From Astragalus membranaceus (taxonomy: Eukaryota > Streptophyta > Magnoliopsida > Fabales > Fabaceae): a DNA stretch of 64,000 bases. Position 1 is the stretch's first letter. Every line of letters starts with the position of its first letter. Below, piece by piece: positions 31,730 through 41,369 of this stretch. The stretch covers positions 100,189,531-100,253,530 of the forward strand of contig CM076851.1 of assembly GCA_039519185.1 (NCBI GenBank). Direction: 5' to 3'. A model generated the notes under the pieces. It worked only from the letters and a program-made list of their open reading frames with translations, was not told the origin of the DNA and searched no databases. The position numbers and the translations under genes were made by a program.

Positions 31730-33225
31730 TGCGGTCGTGTGTTTTATAGTCGCAATATTAGTGCAAGTATACACGTCGTACAAGTAATAAAGTGGATAAG
31801 AAGTAAGAGATCGTTCCCACGAGGATTGATTTACTTTCAAAGTTCAAGTCTTTAAAACACAAGTGAAATAAGTAATAAATCGGCACTAAAAGCTGGTATT
31901 AAGACTAGTAACATAAATAAAGCAAGTAAACAAGAAGTGGTTGTGAATATGGAAGAGTATGAGTTGGATTGCTGCATGCAAGTAAATCTCCTCTAGTCAG
32001 ACGTTATAACGTTTACACGTTAACACGTACAAATGCTATGTTGTATAGACGTTATAACGTTTGAACGCTGTTGCAAAAGAGCTGTGCTTTTCAGTCACAA
32101 AACGTCAGAGCTTCAAGTACTAGAATTCCTATGTCTAGGTTCTAAGTAGGCCTACTCCTGTATTTTAAGTACCCACAGCAATGTCCTATGAACTATTATC
32201 CATTCTATGTCTAGATTTAGATAAAAATGCCTAAATGTCTTTAGTGCACCTTTTCATTCACATAAATCCTTGAGTTCTTTTCATAGACCATGTCTGTACC
32301 TATGAATCTACTTGTTTTAAGTGGCCAAGTTCAAAACAAGTTTGGAAATATTAACATGCAAAGATTTAAAACGCATAAACATCAATACTTCATAGCATTA
32401 AACTAGAGGTTCATTACATGCAAAACAACAACCCAACTACAAATGTTTAGCTCATGCTGAGCATCCTTACAGAAATAAGAGGAGTTAAAATCCAAGTACC
32501 GTACATAGAGAAAAGGAGACTAAACGCAAAAGATACGCCTAAGTGGCCTTCCTTCATGCACGCTGTAAAGACGTTACAACGTCTGAGCTTCACAGTAATG
32601 GTTGCGAATGGAAATAAAAATTGGAGCTTGAGAAAATTTAAAAATGAAGAAGTCTGTGTCCAGAACTTCTTTTAGAAAAACTATCTCTGAAAATGGAGGA
32701 AGGTGGATGATGAATGGATTCGTGGATGATGCCGTACGCTGCCCCCTTTTCCTTTTGTAGAGAGAGAATAGCCATGGTCAAAAGAGGGTCACATGCTTGC
32801 TGATGTCATTCCCCACCTTCCAAGCTTGCTTGCGAGTTGACTCTGCCATGAAGTGACACCGTACTGCTACAGTGCGTCAGCCGCGTCAGCGCTGAGGAGA
32901 GAGAAGATCTTCTGCACTTCTAGATCTTTGGCCATCATTTCTTGTGCGCCAAAAATAAGATATTTCTTTCTTGCTCTGCTGTCCTTCTTCAGACGTGATG
33001 AGGGACGTTGCCACGTTCAGTTTACTGCACAAACATAAGAAGCATCAAAACGCTCACAAAGGCGCCAATTGGCACCAATATGCCTAGAACTTGTAATTTA
33101 GCCCCTTTCTAACTAAAAAGCAATAAACTAACAGAAACTTAATAGAAACAACCTACTATTGCCAGAGAACTTGCATGATTTATCTTTGAATAAGTATAAA
33201 TAACTCATATAAATATGAGTTATCA
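31730..33225 (-). repeat. 5' LTR of element C (minus orientation)
   Basis: Partner of 23890-25385, same length. The edge hairpin is at 33200-33223. The visible differences lie in the stretch 32730-33040 and are mostly C/T or A/G changes. Confidence 0.93.
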
Positions 33226-33863
33226 GTGGTATTCATCGATGATATTCTGGTCTACTCTAAGTCGGAAGAAGAGCATGCAGAGCATTTGAGATTAGTGTTG
33301 GTAGTCCTGAAAGAGAAGAAGTTATATGCAAAGCTGTCTAAATGTGAATTCTGGTTGAAGCAAGTGAGTTTCCTTGGTCACGTCATTTCAGGTAGTGGCA
33401 TTGTGATGGATCCATCTAAAGTAGATGTTGTGTTGCAGTGGGAAGCCCCGAAGTCGGCTACCGAGATTAGAAGCTTTTTGGGGTTTGCTGGTTATTATAG
33501 AAGGTTCATCGAGGGTTTTTCGAAGCTAGCACTTCCGTTAACTCAGTTGACTTGCAAGGGTAAAGCCTTTATATGGGACGCTCGTTGCGAAGAAAGTTTT
33601 GCCGAATTGAAGAAGAGATTGACGACGTCTCCTATTTTGACGTTGCCCAATCCGGGAGAGTCTTTTGTGGTGTATTGTGATGCTTCCAAGATGGGTTTAG
33701 GAGGTGTGCTTATGCAGAATGGAAAGGTAGTTGCTTATGCGTCGAGGCAGTTGAGGACTCATGAAAAGAATTATCCTACGCATGACTTAGAGCTTGCTGC
33801 AGTTGTTTTTGTGCTAAAGATTTGGAGGCATTATCTTTATGGTTCTAGATTTGAAGTATTTAG
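33226..33863 (+). pseudogene. RT C-terminal half and RNase H start, chromovirus E
   Basis: Resumes with VFIDDILVYSKSEEEHAEHL (catalytic DD), CEFWLKQVSFLGHVISGSGI, then RSFLGFAGYYRRFIEGFSKL and the RNase H start FVVYCDASKMGLGGVLMQNG, TEKNYPTHDLELAAVVF-type sequence and HYLYGSRFEVFS. It is cut by solo LTR F and resumes at 37510 with DHKSLKYLFDQKE. Confidence 0.92.
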
Positions 33864-34054
33864 TGTAACATCCCTAATTTTTAAAGACTCGTATTATGAT
33901 GCCAGAGGCCGATTAATTATTGTGGGAATAATTGATTGTGTCTCGGTGTCGAGAAAATTGTCTAAAAGTTGTAGTCTCCATCGAATTATGGTTCAGCCAT
34001 GGCTTAAATGAAGTAAGTGAACCGAAGGGCAAAATCGTAATTTTACACCCTCAG

Positions 34055-34062
34055 TATAAATA
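34055..34062 (+). promoter_or_regulatory. TATA box of LTR F
   Basis: TATAAATA inside CAGTATAAATACCCCC, about 190 bases into the LTR and about 500 bases before the donor-like site. This is a plausible Pol II start for the element. Confidence 0.5.
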
Positions 34063-34896
34063 CCCCCTATCCTGGAACCATTCAGCCACACTCTCCTCAC
34101 CTACTCATTCCTCACATTCAGAAAAGAAAGAAAAGCTGAAACTGAAAAGGAGAAAGAAGGAAAGGGGCGCGAGCAAGGGGAGAGGAGGAAGGAGAGCTCC
34201 AGCTGAACCCATTTGCATGTAAGTGTTTCCTTCACCTTCTCAATCCAAATTCGATTTCCTTCTCAATGAAACTCATTTCAGCAGCTGAATCCTTCTCTAT
34301 CTCTCGATCTCAGCTTCGAGATTAGTGTTCAAATGGTGAAGTTTTAATTTATTGTTGCATGCATGTTCTTACCAGCTGAAGAGAAGGACATTCTAACCTT
34401 AGATTTCTTGTGGGAGGGAGTCCAGTAGTGTAGAGTTGTGTTCATGTGGCTGTGGTAAAGATTGGTTGCTGTTTGTAGCCTCTAGTTGGTGCCTAGTAGA
34501 AACCGTTCGTGCGTTCTTGGCGTTTCGGTCGTCGGGTGATTCGATAGAGCTCTTCAACGATCGTCAACGGGTGAGTTCTACTCACGATTAGGGTTAATTT
34601 GATTGTTCTGAATTTATCCTGTTTTTGAATCCTACGATGACAGTTCAGCTTTCGAAAATTCTAGAACCGAGAAAAGTTTTATCGAGTCAAAACCGTTTTC
34701 ATCGGAAAACGCTATTTTACGTTTTATACGAAAATACATATATCTATACCCTGGTTATGTGCTGGAATATGGTCTGAATATTATCGATAAACTTCTATTT
34801 TCAAGTCTCGGGGTTCATGGGAAGTCTCGGTATAAATTGGAATCGCTTTGGGGAGAAACTGATTTCGAAACAACTGAATTTTGAACCTTCTGGTGT

Positions 34897-35010
34897 CCAT
34901 CGCGTCGCGACCCGTGTCTGTCGCAACGCGACAAAGTCAAAAATTTTCAAAGATTTTGGTTCTGTGTAATTTCGCGTCGCGACGTACCGTGTCCGCGTCG
35001 CGACGCAGTG
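34897..35010 (+). repeat. GCGTCGCGAC palindrome cluster in LTR F
   Basis: CATCGCGTCGCGACCCGTGT, then GTCGCAACGCGAC, TTCGCGTCGCGACGTACC and CCGCGTCGCGACGCAG within 114 bases. Closely similar phrases occur in the unrelated Athila element D LTR. Confidence 0.8.
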
Positions 35011-35352
35011 TAAATTTTCAGCAAACCTAATTGAAATTGTTTTTGCTATAACTTTTGATCCGGTGGTCCGATCGAAGTGTTTTCAGTTGCGTTTTGAAGC
35101 TTATTAAAAACCCTATTTAAGGGTGTGATGTGAATTCAGAAATGCTCTATTTTGAAAGAGTTTAACTCATGATTTTGAGAAGTCTTGTGAAGACAAATGG
35201 TTTTGAAAACTGAAACTTAGTACATGTGTGGGTACGCCTATTAAATGGATGGACTGAATATACATTCATATATGTTAAATTGAATAATGATTATAACGCC
35301 GGATGTCTAACTATTGAATTCGATAAAGATATGTATTATCTAAAAGGCTTAT

Positions 35353-36731
35353 TGATGACCATCTTTTATGATGGTTATTACTTGCTTTCTAAGCTTGATT
35401 TTAGGAGATTTAATAAACTTGTCGTGTCAATTATGATGTAATTATGTGTTTAGGTTAGAAATAGTGGTGCAGGAATGAATTGGTTTGATGTGGGCATTTC
35501 GATGCCCTTAATGCATTTAATTATGTTTAGTGTCAGTGCCGCAGGAACAGGTGCGTGCGCAATAGTGGAAATGCGGAAGATGAGAGAGAAAGCTGCAAGG
35601 GAGTGCGGAAAACACGGAAATCAAGGCAAGGACAGGTGTCAGAGCTGTATGGCACGGAAAGATATGACCTAATGTGGGTTTCCCACAATTGCCCTTTAAC
35701 CTAGGCAGCATTTTCCCAAAAAGGACATCATTTTAGGGTTGTGTGCAAGGAGACACTATATAAAGACGTTTCCCTTTCTTCATTAGTATGCTGGGCCGTC
35801 AGGGGAAGTTTAGAGATAGCTCCTCTTGCGTGCAAAAGCTCACCCTTCACTACCAACCACTTCCATTGCTGAGATTGTTGCTGCAGCATCACTGGAGTTA
35901 CATTTTTCTCGGTGGATTCTACTTGGACGAGCTGGATCAGTCCTCCATTGTCATCCTTGGAGCTCTCCTACTGTTCTCGCTTCGTAGTATCATTTCTTAC
36001 CTTGAAATTTGTAATATGACTTCTACTATTTTGTTTAAGTTATTCTCCATGTTTTGCAAGCTCAATATGAGCTAAATCCCCATAGTTGAGATGCTGGATC
36101 TGATGTAGCTAAATTACTAAGTGATTCATGAAGTATGTTCAATGTTATGCATTTTATCTTGTGTGTGAAAATATTTCCAATTTAGAGTAGGAATGGTCCG
36201 CCTTTTCTAAATAACATTTATAAATTCAGAGATGGTTTGTAAATTTATCTCACAAGGTAATATGGGTAGTGAACATTAACGAGAGATCTTGATGTTCCTT
36301 GCTTAACCCTAGAGATAGGAGGGCATAACCCATAAGGTGAATACTGCCGGTGCTCAAGCAGCCTAGCAGGTACTTCTTTAGGGTTTAGAGATAAACTCTT
36401 GCAAGGAAACCTAGTGTGAAGTATTCGAGAGAATAACGTCTTATTGCTGCAGCACCTAATGCTGTAGCATTGAACGTACCCTTAATCACATTTTAATGAA
36501 GCTACTGAAGTGAATGCATCTTGACTTGTTCTCATCACTGATTTCCATTACCCTTTACTTTTTACTACTGTTTATGTTGCCCAAAACTTGTGTGTCATTT
36601 ACTTTCCTCACTAAATTGTTAATCAAATTAAACTCTCGTTATTTAGCATAATTCCTCGTGGGAATGATCTCACTTACTCTATATTACTTGTTGACAGTGT
36701 ATACTTGCACTATCTACGTTTTCACGCAACA
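35353..36731 (+). mobile_element. Athila-type solo LTR nested in solo LTR F
   Basis: TGATGACCATC...TTTCACGCAACA, 1379 bases, with CTTAT on both sides (35348-35352 and 36732-36736). The edge hairpin is ACCATC/GATGGT (35358-35375). A TATA-like ACTATATAAAG lies near 35756. The end region CCTCGTGGGAATGATCTCAC and GTATACTTGCACTA matches the equivalent end of the element C LTR. It also has a AATGCTGTAGCATT dyad at 36458. Confidence 0.85.
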
Positions 36732-36910
36732 CTTATGTGATTGATCCTTTGGTGATCAAAAAGATATAGATTATCTAACTCTCGAGAATTGATATGTATT
36801 GTCATATATATCGCATTGGGTGACGACCCGACAAGTAGCATACTAGGGAGGGTAGTCATGACCCCTTACCTAGGCCCTGGATACGTTTTGGCGTGGTCAA
36901 TTCGTGGGAT

Positions 36911-37098
36911 ATCGGGATTGTTGGTTTGTATGCACGGCCGATTTATGCTAAGTTAGTTTCACGATTCTCCGAGATTGTGGTTTGTATGCACGGTCGGGTT
37001 TCGTTTGGTAAGCGAATGGTTATCAATTAATCAATGAGGCTTAATAATATATAATAGTACTTAATTACCGAGATTGTTGGTTTGTATGCACGGTCGGT
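36911..37098 (+). repeat. Three stem-loop modules in LTR F
   Basis: Core GATTGTTGGTTTGTATGCAC at 36916, 36973 and 37072, each followed by GG. Flanks pair: ATCGG/CCGAT in copy 1, CCGA/TCGG in copy 2 and TTACCGA/TCGGTAA in copy 3. The loop is constant and the stems differ. Confidence 0.75.
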
Positions 37099-37509
37099 AA
37101 TTGGGCTAGTTATATATATTGACGCAAATAGTGATAAATATACTATGTTGCAACGGTTTTATAATTGAACCGAGTGATTGTGAGGGGTTCGGTAGAACTC
37201 ACTGAGACAAGTTGTCTCACCCAATCATTGTTGTTGTTTTTACAGAGAACAGGTTATAAGGACAGCAGGCGGCACAGTTAGTCGTCAGGCTCGAGAAGAA
37301 GTTGGAGATGTAATCTTCCATCGATGTTGTGGATTCTTCTAATGTAGTCTCTGTATTCGGTCTTATGACTCGAAGTTGTATCAAGTTATTTTTATAGTTT
37401 CCGCTGTTTCTTGTAAAGATGTATATCTGAACAGGAATTTTTATACTCTGATTTATAGCAAATTGTATATTTAGGTGTTTCTTTGTTAAAGAAATACCGG
37501 GGTGTTACA

Positions 37510-38719
37510 TTTAGTGACCATAAGAGTTTGAAGTATTTATTTGATCAGAAGGAGTTGAATATGAGGCAACGACGGTGGTTGGAGTTATTGAAGGATTATG
37601 ATTTCGGGTTGAATTATCACCCAGAGAAAGCTAATGTCGTGGCTGATGCGTTAAGTCGAAAGACCTTACACATGTCAGCAATGATGGTTAAGGAGTTGGA
37701 ATTGATTGAGCAGTTCAGAGAGATGAGTTTGGTCTGTGAAGTGACACCGCAGAGTGTCAGGGTGGGAATGTTAAAGATTAATAATGACTTTTTGGACAGT
37801 ATCAGAGAAGCTTAGAAATTGGATGTTAAACTGGTGGATTCGATGGTTAGGATCGATCAGTCGGAGAATAATGATTTCAAGCTGGATGCGCAAGCTGTGT
37901 TGAGGTTCCGTAATAGGATTTGTATTCTGGATAATGCAGAGATGAGGAAGGCGATTCTTGAAGAGAGTCATAGGAGTAAGTTGAGTATTCATCCGGGAGC
38001 TACTAAGATGTATCAGGACTTGAAGAAGTTGTTTTGGTGGCAAGGGATGAAGCGTGATGTGGCGCAGTTTGTGTATGCGTGTTTAACTTGTCAGAAGTCG
38101 AAAGTTGAACATCAGAAGCCTGCAGGGTTGATGCAACCGTTAGAGGTTCCAGAATGGAAATGGGATAGTATTTCAATGGACTTTGTGACGGGATTGCCTA
38201 ATACCGCAAGAGGTCATGATGCGATTTGGGTGATTGTTGATAGGCTAACGAAGTCGGCTCATTTTGTTCCTATTAACATCACATATCCAGTATCGAAGTT
38301 GGCAGAGATTTATATCCGAGAGATTGTGAAGCTGCATGGTGTTCCTATGTGTATCGTTTCGGATAGAGATCCGAGGTTTACGTCTGATTTTTGGAAGAGT
38401 TTGCAAACGGAGTTGGGTTCTAATCTGAGATTGAGTTCGGCGTATCACCCTCAGACGGACGGTTAGTCAGAGAGGACTATTCAGTCGTTGGAGGATTTGT
38501 TGAGGGCTTGTGTTCTGGAGCAAGGAGGTTCGTGGGATGCATACCTTTCGTTGATAGAGTTCACTTATAATAATAGTTACCATTCTAGTATTGGGATGAC
38601 ACCTTTTGAAGCGTTGTATGGTCGGAAGTGTAGGACTCCTTTGTGTTGGTATGAATCTGGAGAAAGTGTAGTACTTGGACCTGAAATTGTTTGAGAGACT
38701 ACTGAGAAGGTGAGATTGA
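37510..38719 (+). pseudogene. RNase H end and integrase of chromovirus E
   Basis: Starts DHKSLKYLFDQKELNMRQRR, with NVVADALSRK closing RNase H. Integrase zinc region: HRSKLSIHPGATKMYQDLKK with CLTCQK. Catalytic core: SMDFVTGLP, IVSDRDPRFTSDFWKSL, HPQTDG and SERTIQSLE. Three in-frame stops occur: TAG at 37813, TAG at 38464 and TGA at 38692. In each the related-family residue would be encoded by CAG or CGA. It ends at EKVRLI where element D inserted. Confidence 0.9.
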
Positions 38720-40008
38720 TGTTAACAATTTGGCAAGTGTACCAATTGTCGCAAGTAATACAATTTATCGGTAAGAACCGGTCGATCCACAGGGATTGCG
38801 CGTTGACAACAATAGCAAATTTGTAAATTCGTAGATTGTAGATAGGTGATTAATCGAGTATTTGGTAACAGAATACGAACGTGAATTAATAATGCAAGAA
38901 AAACGACTAGGGATCGAATCCTCTCACCTCGCCTATCACATGAACCTCAGCCAATTCAAGTTAATTATTCAATTTCTAGATTCAATTCACCAATTTAGGT
39001 CAAGGGCAATTCCTTGTCTCAAGACCCCTATTACCCTAAGAGTTACCCTAATTCCTTAGGTGAGTCATGCCAGAGGGTAACGCATTAAGATTAAGAATTA
39101 ATAAGAATTCACATAAGCTATCACATATTCCTATGGTGATTACTAGCATGTGATCTAAATACCCAATTTCCAGCTACTAATTCATATCCCTATGCAATCA
39201 CTAGCCTGGATCATCGCAATTATCATATGTAATTGAAAAGCGTTAAGAACATAGGTAATTAGACAAGCAAATCGAATAACAACTGAATTAACTAAATCAA
39301 TGGTTCACATGATAGGTTTGGGAGATTCATCTCTCCCTAATCTAAAGAATTAGTTACAAATCATCCTAAGGGTGGAAACCAACATAGAATAGAAAACAAA
39401 CATAAAGGAAGACATTTAGAACCTTCAATCCCTTGTTCCCAAGTGGTGAGAAGGCTCCAAATTCGCACCTCCAGCTGCTCCAAATCGTAGCTCCAATCCC
39501 CCAAAAATGAAGTCCCCCAAAACTTTCCTGAAACTGCTTTAAAACCCTAATTTTCGCGTACCATCGCGACGCGGCCCGTGCCCGTCGCGTCGCGGTAAAT
39601 GACAGAAACTTCAGGTCTCGCAAAACTGCTCCAGGTTGCGTCGCGAATCCCTCCTGGTCGCGACGCGAGAAATGACAGAAAGTTTTGGCTTGTAAAGACT
39701 CCTCCACATCGCGTCGCGAACCCTCCTGGTCGCGACGCGAAGAATGACAGAAAGTTCTGATTTACCAAAATTCCTCTAGATTGCTGCATTTCCGGGCAAG
39801 AGTCTGGTTCGCCGAAAGATGCCACAACCAATTAAGAGGTCTTCAAGTCCATTTAGCTCCAAAAGTGAAGGAATAACTTACAATTGAACTTCCTACTACA
39901 ATGATCTAAAACTGAACTAAATCCCAGATAATGACTGTTATACAATAAAAACCCTGCACAATTGGTCCTAAAAATGCCTCACTTATATCATATGACTGGG
40001 AGTCAACA
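38720..40008 (-). repeat. 3' LTR of element D (minus orientation)
   Basis: Ends TGTTAACA (plus-strand 38720) and AGTCAACA (40008). It holds a cluster of CGCGACGCG/GTCGCGTCGCG palindromes at 39553-39745. Small open frames inside it recur in the other LTR and are not genes. Confidence 0.93.
39553..39745 (-). repeat. GTCGCGACGCGA palindrome cluster in the D LTR
   Basis: Phrases include CCATCGCGACGCGG, CCGTCGCGTCGCGG, GCGTCGCGAATCC, GGTCGCGACGCGAG, CATCGCGTCGCGAACC and GGTCGCGACGCGAAG. TGACAGAAA recurs after three of them. The same cluster is in the other LTR at 47317-47509. Confidence 0.8.
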
Positions 40009-41369
40009 CAACCCCAAACTTAAACTTTTGCTTGTCCTCAAGCAAACAATCAATTCAGACTGTGGCTGCTTTTCTATTTAGATGTTACATATAATACATC
40101 AACCTTAAACACATCAGCACATCAATTATCATCATCAATCTAATACAGTGGCATGACAACTGAATTGGAAATACCGAATCATAGGCAGGCAGCATTCTCA
40201 AGTTTTCTCTGTACGCACATCTCACCAGTGTTTCACTCTTGAGGTGTTTTGGGTATTCACTCAATTCACAGTACCTGCATCATCGTTTCATAGGCTTGAC
40301 AGAGTTCTATATCATCTTAAACAAATGAAATGCATACACACATTTTGAGGACTTTAAGGGTTATAGCGGGGCTTAGGTAAGGGTGGATACATTTGGATAA
40401 GTAGGTTGCACTTGGAGTTAGGCCTACCTCTCTTTTTGTCAATTTCACGCAATATTCACCCATTTTCCCCAAAGCATATAGCAAAACAAGAGAAGGAAAT
40501 TATTTATTTATTTATTTATTTTTTTTTGATATGTATATATATACATATGTATATGTATTTTTTTTTTCTTTGTTTTCTTGTTCCTTCTCTTGTATACCAC
40601 CCCAAACTTAGTAGGTTGCTATTCCACGAGCAACCCCAAACTTAAGACTTTCCCCACTCTCACAGCTTTTGTTACCTAACTCCAAGTTAAGAATTCACTA
40701 GGCTATGATTGTCAGAGAAACGACATACAATTTTTAACAACAGGCTCAGAGGGGCTAGCAGAGGATAAACATTAATAGGTTGGCTTGAAAGGCTCAGGGG
40801 TGCCAAAAGAATTGCCTCAGTGTGTATGAAAATCAAATGCAAAAATAATTAAGCACAATGTCAAGTTCTGCAGACTAATGCAAGCAAGGAATACACACAC
40901 AATATATAAGACGTGTTTAGGCTCAACCCTCACAGTTGGGATCATAGAGATGGAACTTGAGAGATGCTGCTCACAGATGATAAAGAACTTCCGCAACGTT
41001 TGTCATGATTCCTGCTATTACTTGATGATAAAACTTGAAGTGCGAGCGTCAAAAGGAGAATGCAAACATGCGACCCCAAATGCCACAGGTCATCACTATT
41101 GAAGCTGCTTTAACAAAACAAAAACAAAATATAGGGCGGTGGTGCCCCGCAATCACAGAGTAAGTTGTAATAATAAGTACAGACCCATGTGCGAAATAAA
41201 GTCAAAATAGGGAAAATTACAACCAAAAGTGCAAAATAAAATGTCTGAAATAAACACGAAAATGATAAATGAGCTTCCTGCTTAAGGAAATGAAAAGTGG
41301 CGCTCACCAGTGGGTTGCCTCCCACCAAGCGCTTCTTTTACGTCACTAGCTTGACGCTTTTTGTCACTC
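40009..41369 (-). other. 3' non-coding region and polypurine tract of element D
   Basis: Next to the LTR the minus strand has TTTGCTTGAGGACAAGCAAA (40027-40046), then GTTTAAGTTTGGGG. A second AAACTTAGTAGG-type block is near 40600. A TTTA repeat with ATATATACATATGTATA lies at 40500-40560. At 41300-41350, just after the pol stop, the conserved GACGTAAAAGAAGCGCTTGG and GGGAGGCAACCC are present. Confidence 0.75.

Larger units (their letters stand above)
23890..33225 (-). mobile_element. Element C: Athila-like retrotransposon without integrase, recent insertion
   Basis: LTRs 23890-25385 and 31730-33225, both 1496 bases with about six substitutions seen by eye. The target duplication is GTGG(T) in the E reverse transcriptase. 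Coding runs on the minus strand. The primer site TGGCGCCGTTGCCGGGGA lies next to the 31730 LTR and the polypurine tract next to 25385. It carries one long open frame (gag, protease, RT, RNase H) that is fused to a short basic tail and lacks integrase. Its nearly identical LTRs show it moved recently, so the integrase must have come from elsewhere. Confidence 0.92.
34571..37245 (+). other. Predicted intron inside LTR F
   Basis: Donor GTGAGT at 34571 lies in GTGAGTTCTACTCAC, which can fold on itself. The acceptor TTTTTACAG ends at 37245 and is preceded by the hairpin TGAGACAAGTTGTCTCA (37203-37219). Length without the nested LTR is about 1.29 kb, close to the equivalents in H (about 1.24 kb) and K (about 1.27 kb). 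It is a prediction from pattern. Confidence 0.45.
33864..37509 (+). mobile_element. Solo LTR F (chromovirus-type), itself invaded
   Basis: TGTAACATCC...GGGGTGTTACA, flanked by TTTAG on both sides (33859-33863 and 37510-37514). Without the nested solo LTR at 35353-36731 it is about 2.26 kb. It holds a TATA box (34055-34062), a donor-like hairpin at 34571, TCGCGTCGCGAC palindromes (34897-35010), the TGACGACC block (36820-36880), three stem-loop modules (36911-37098) and an acceptor at 37245. No internal domain remains. Confidence 0.9.

Noticed and set aside
36911..37098. Possible CRISPR array (spaced short repeats)
   Set aside because: Only three unevenly spaced copies in a plant LTR, with pairing flanks; no cas genes. 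The hairpin module reading fits better.
39366..39831. Frames of 94-113 codons repeated at 47130-47595
   Set aside because: They lie in the two LTRs of element D over the palindrome cluster and LTR leader; not genes.
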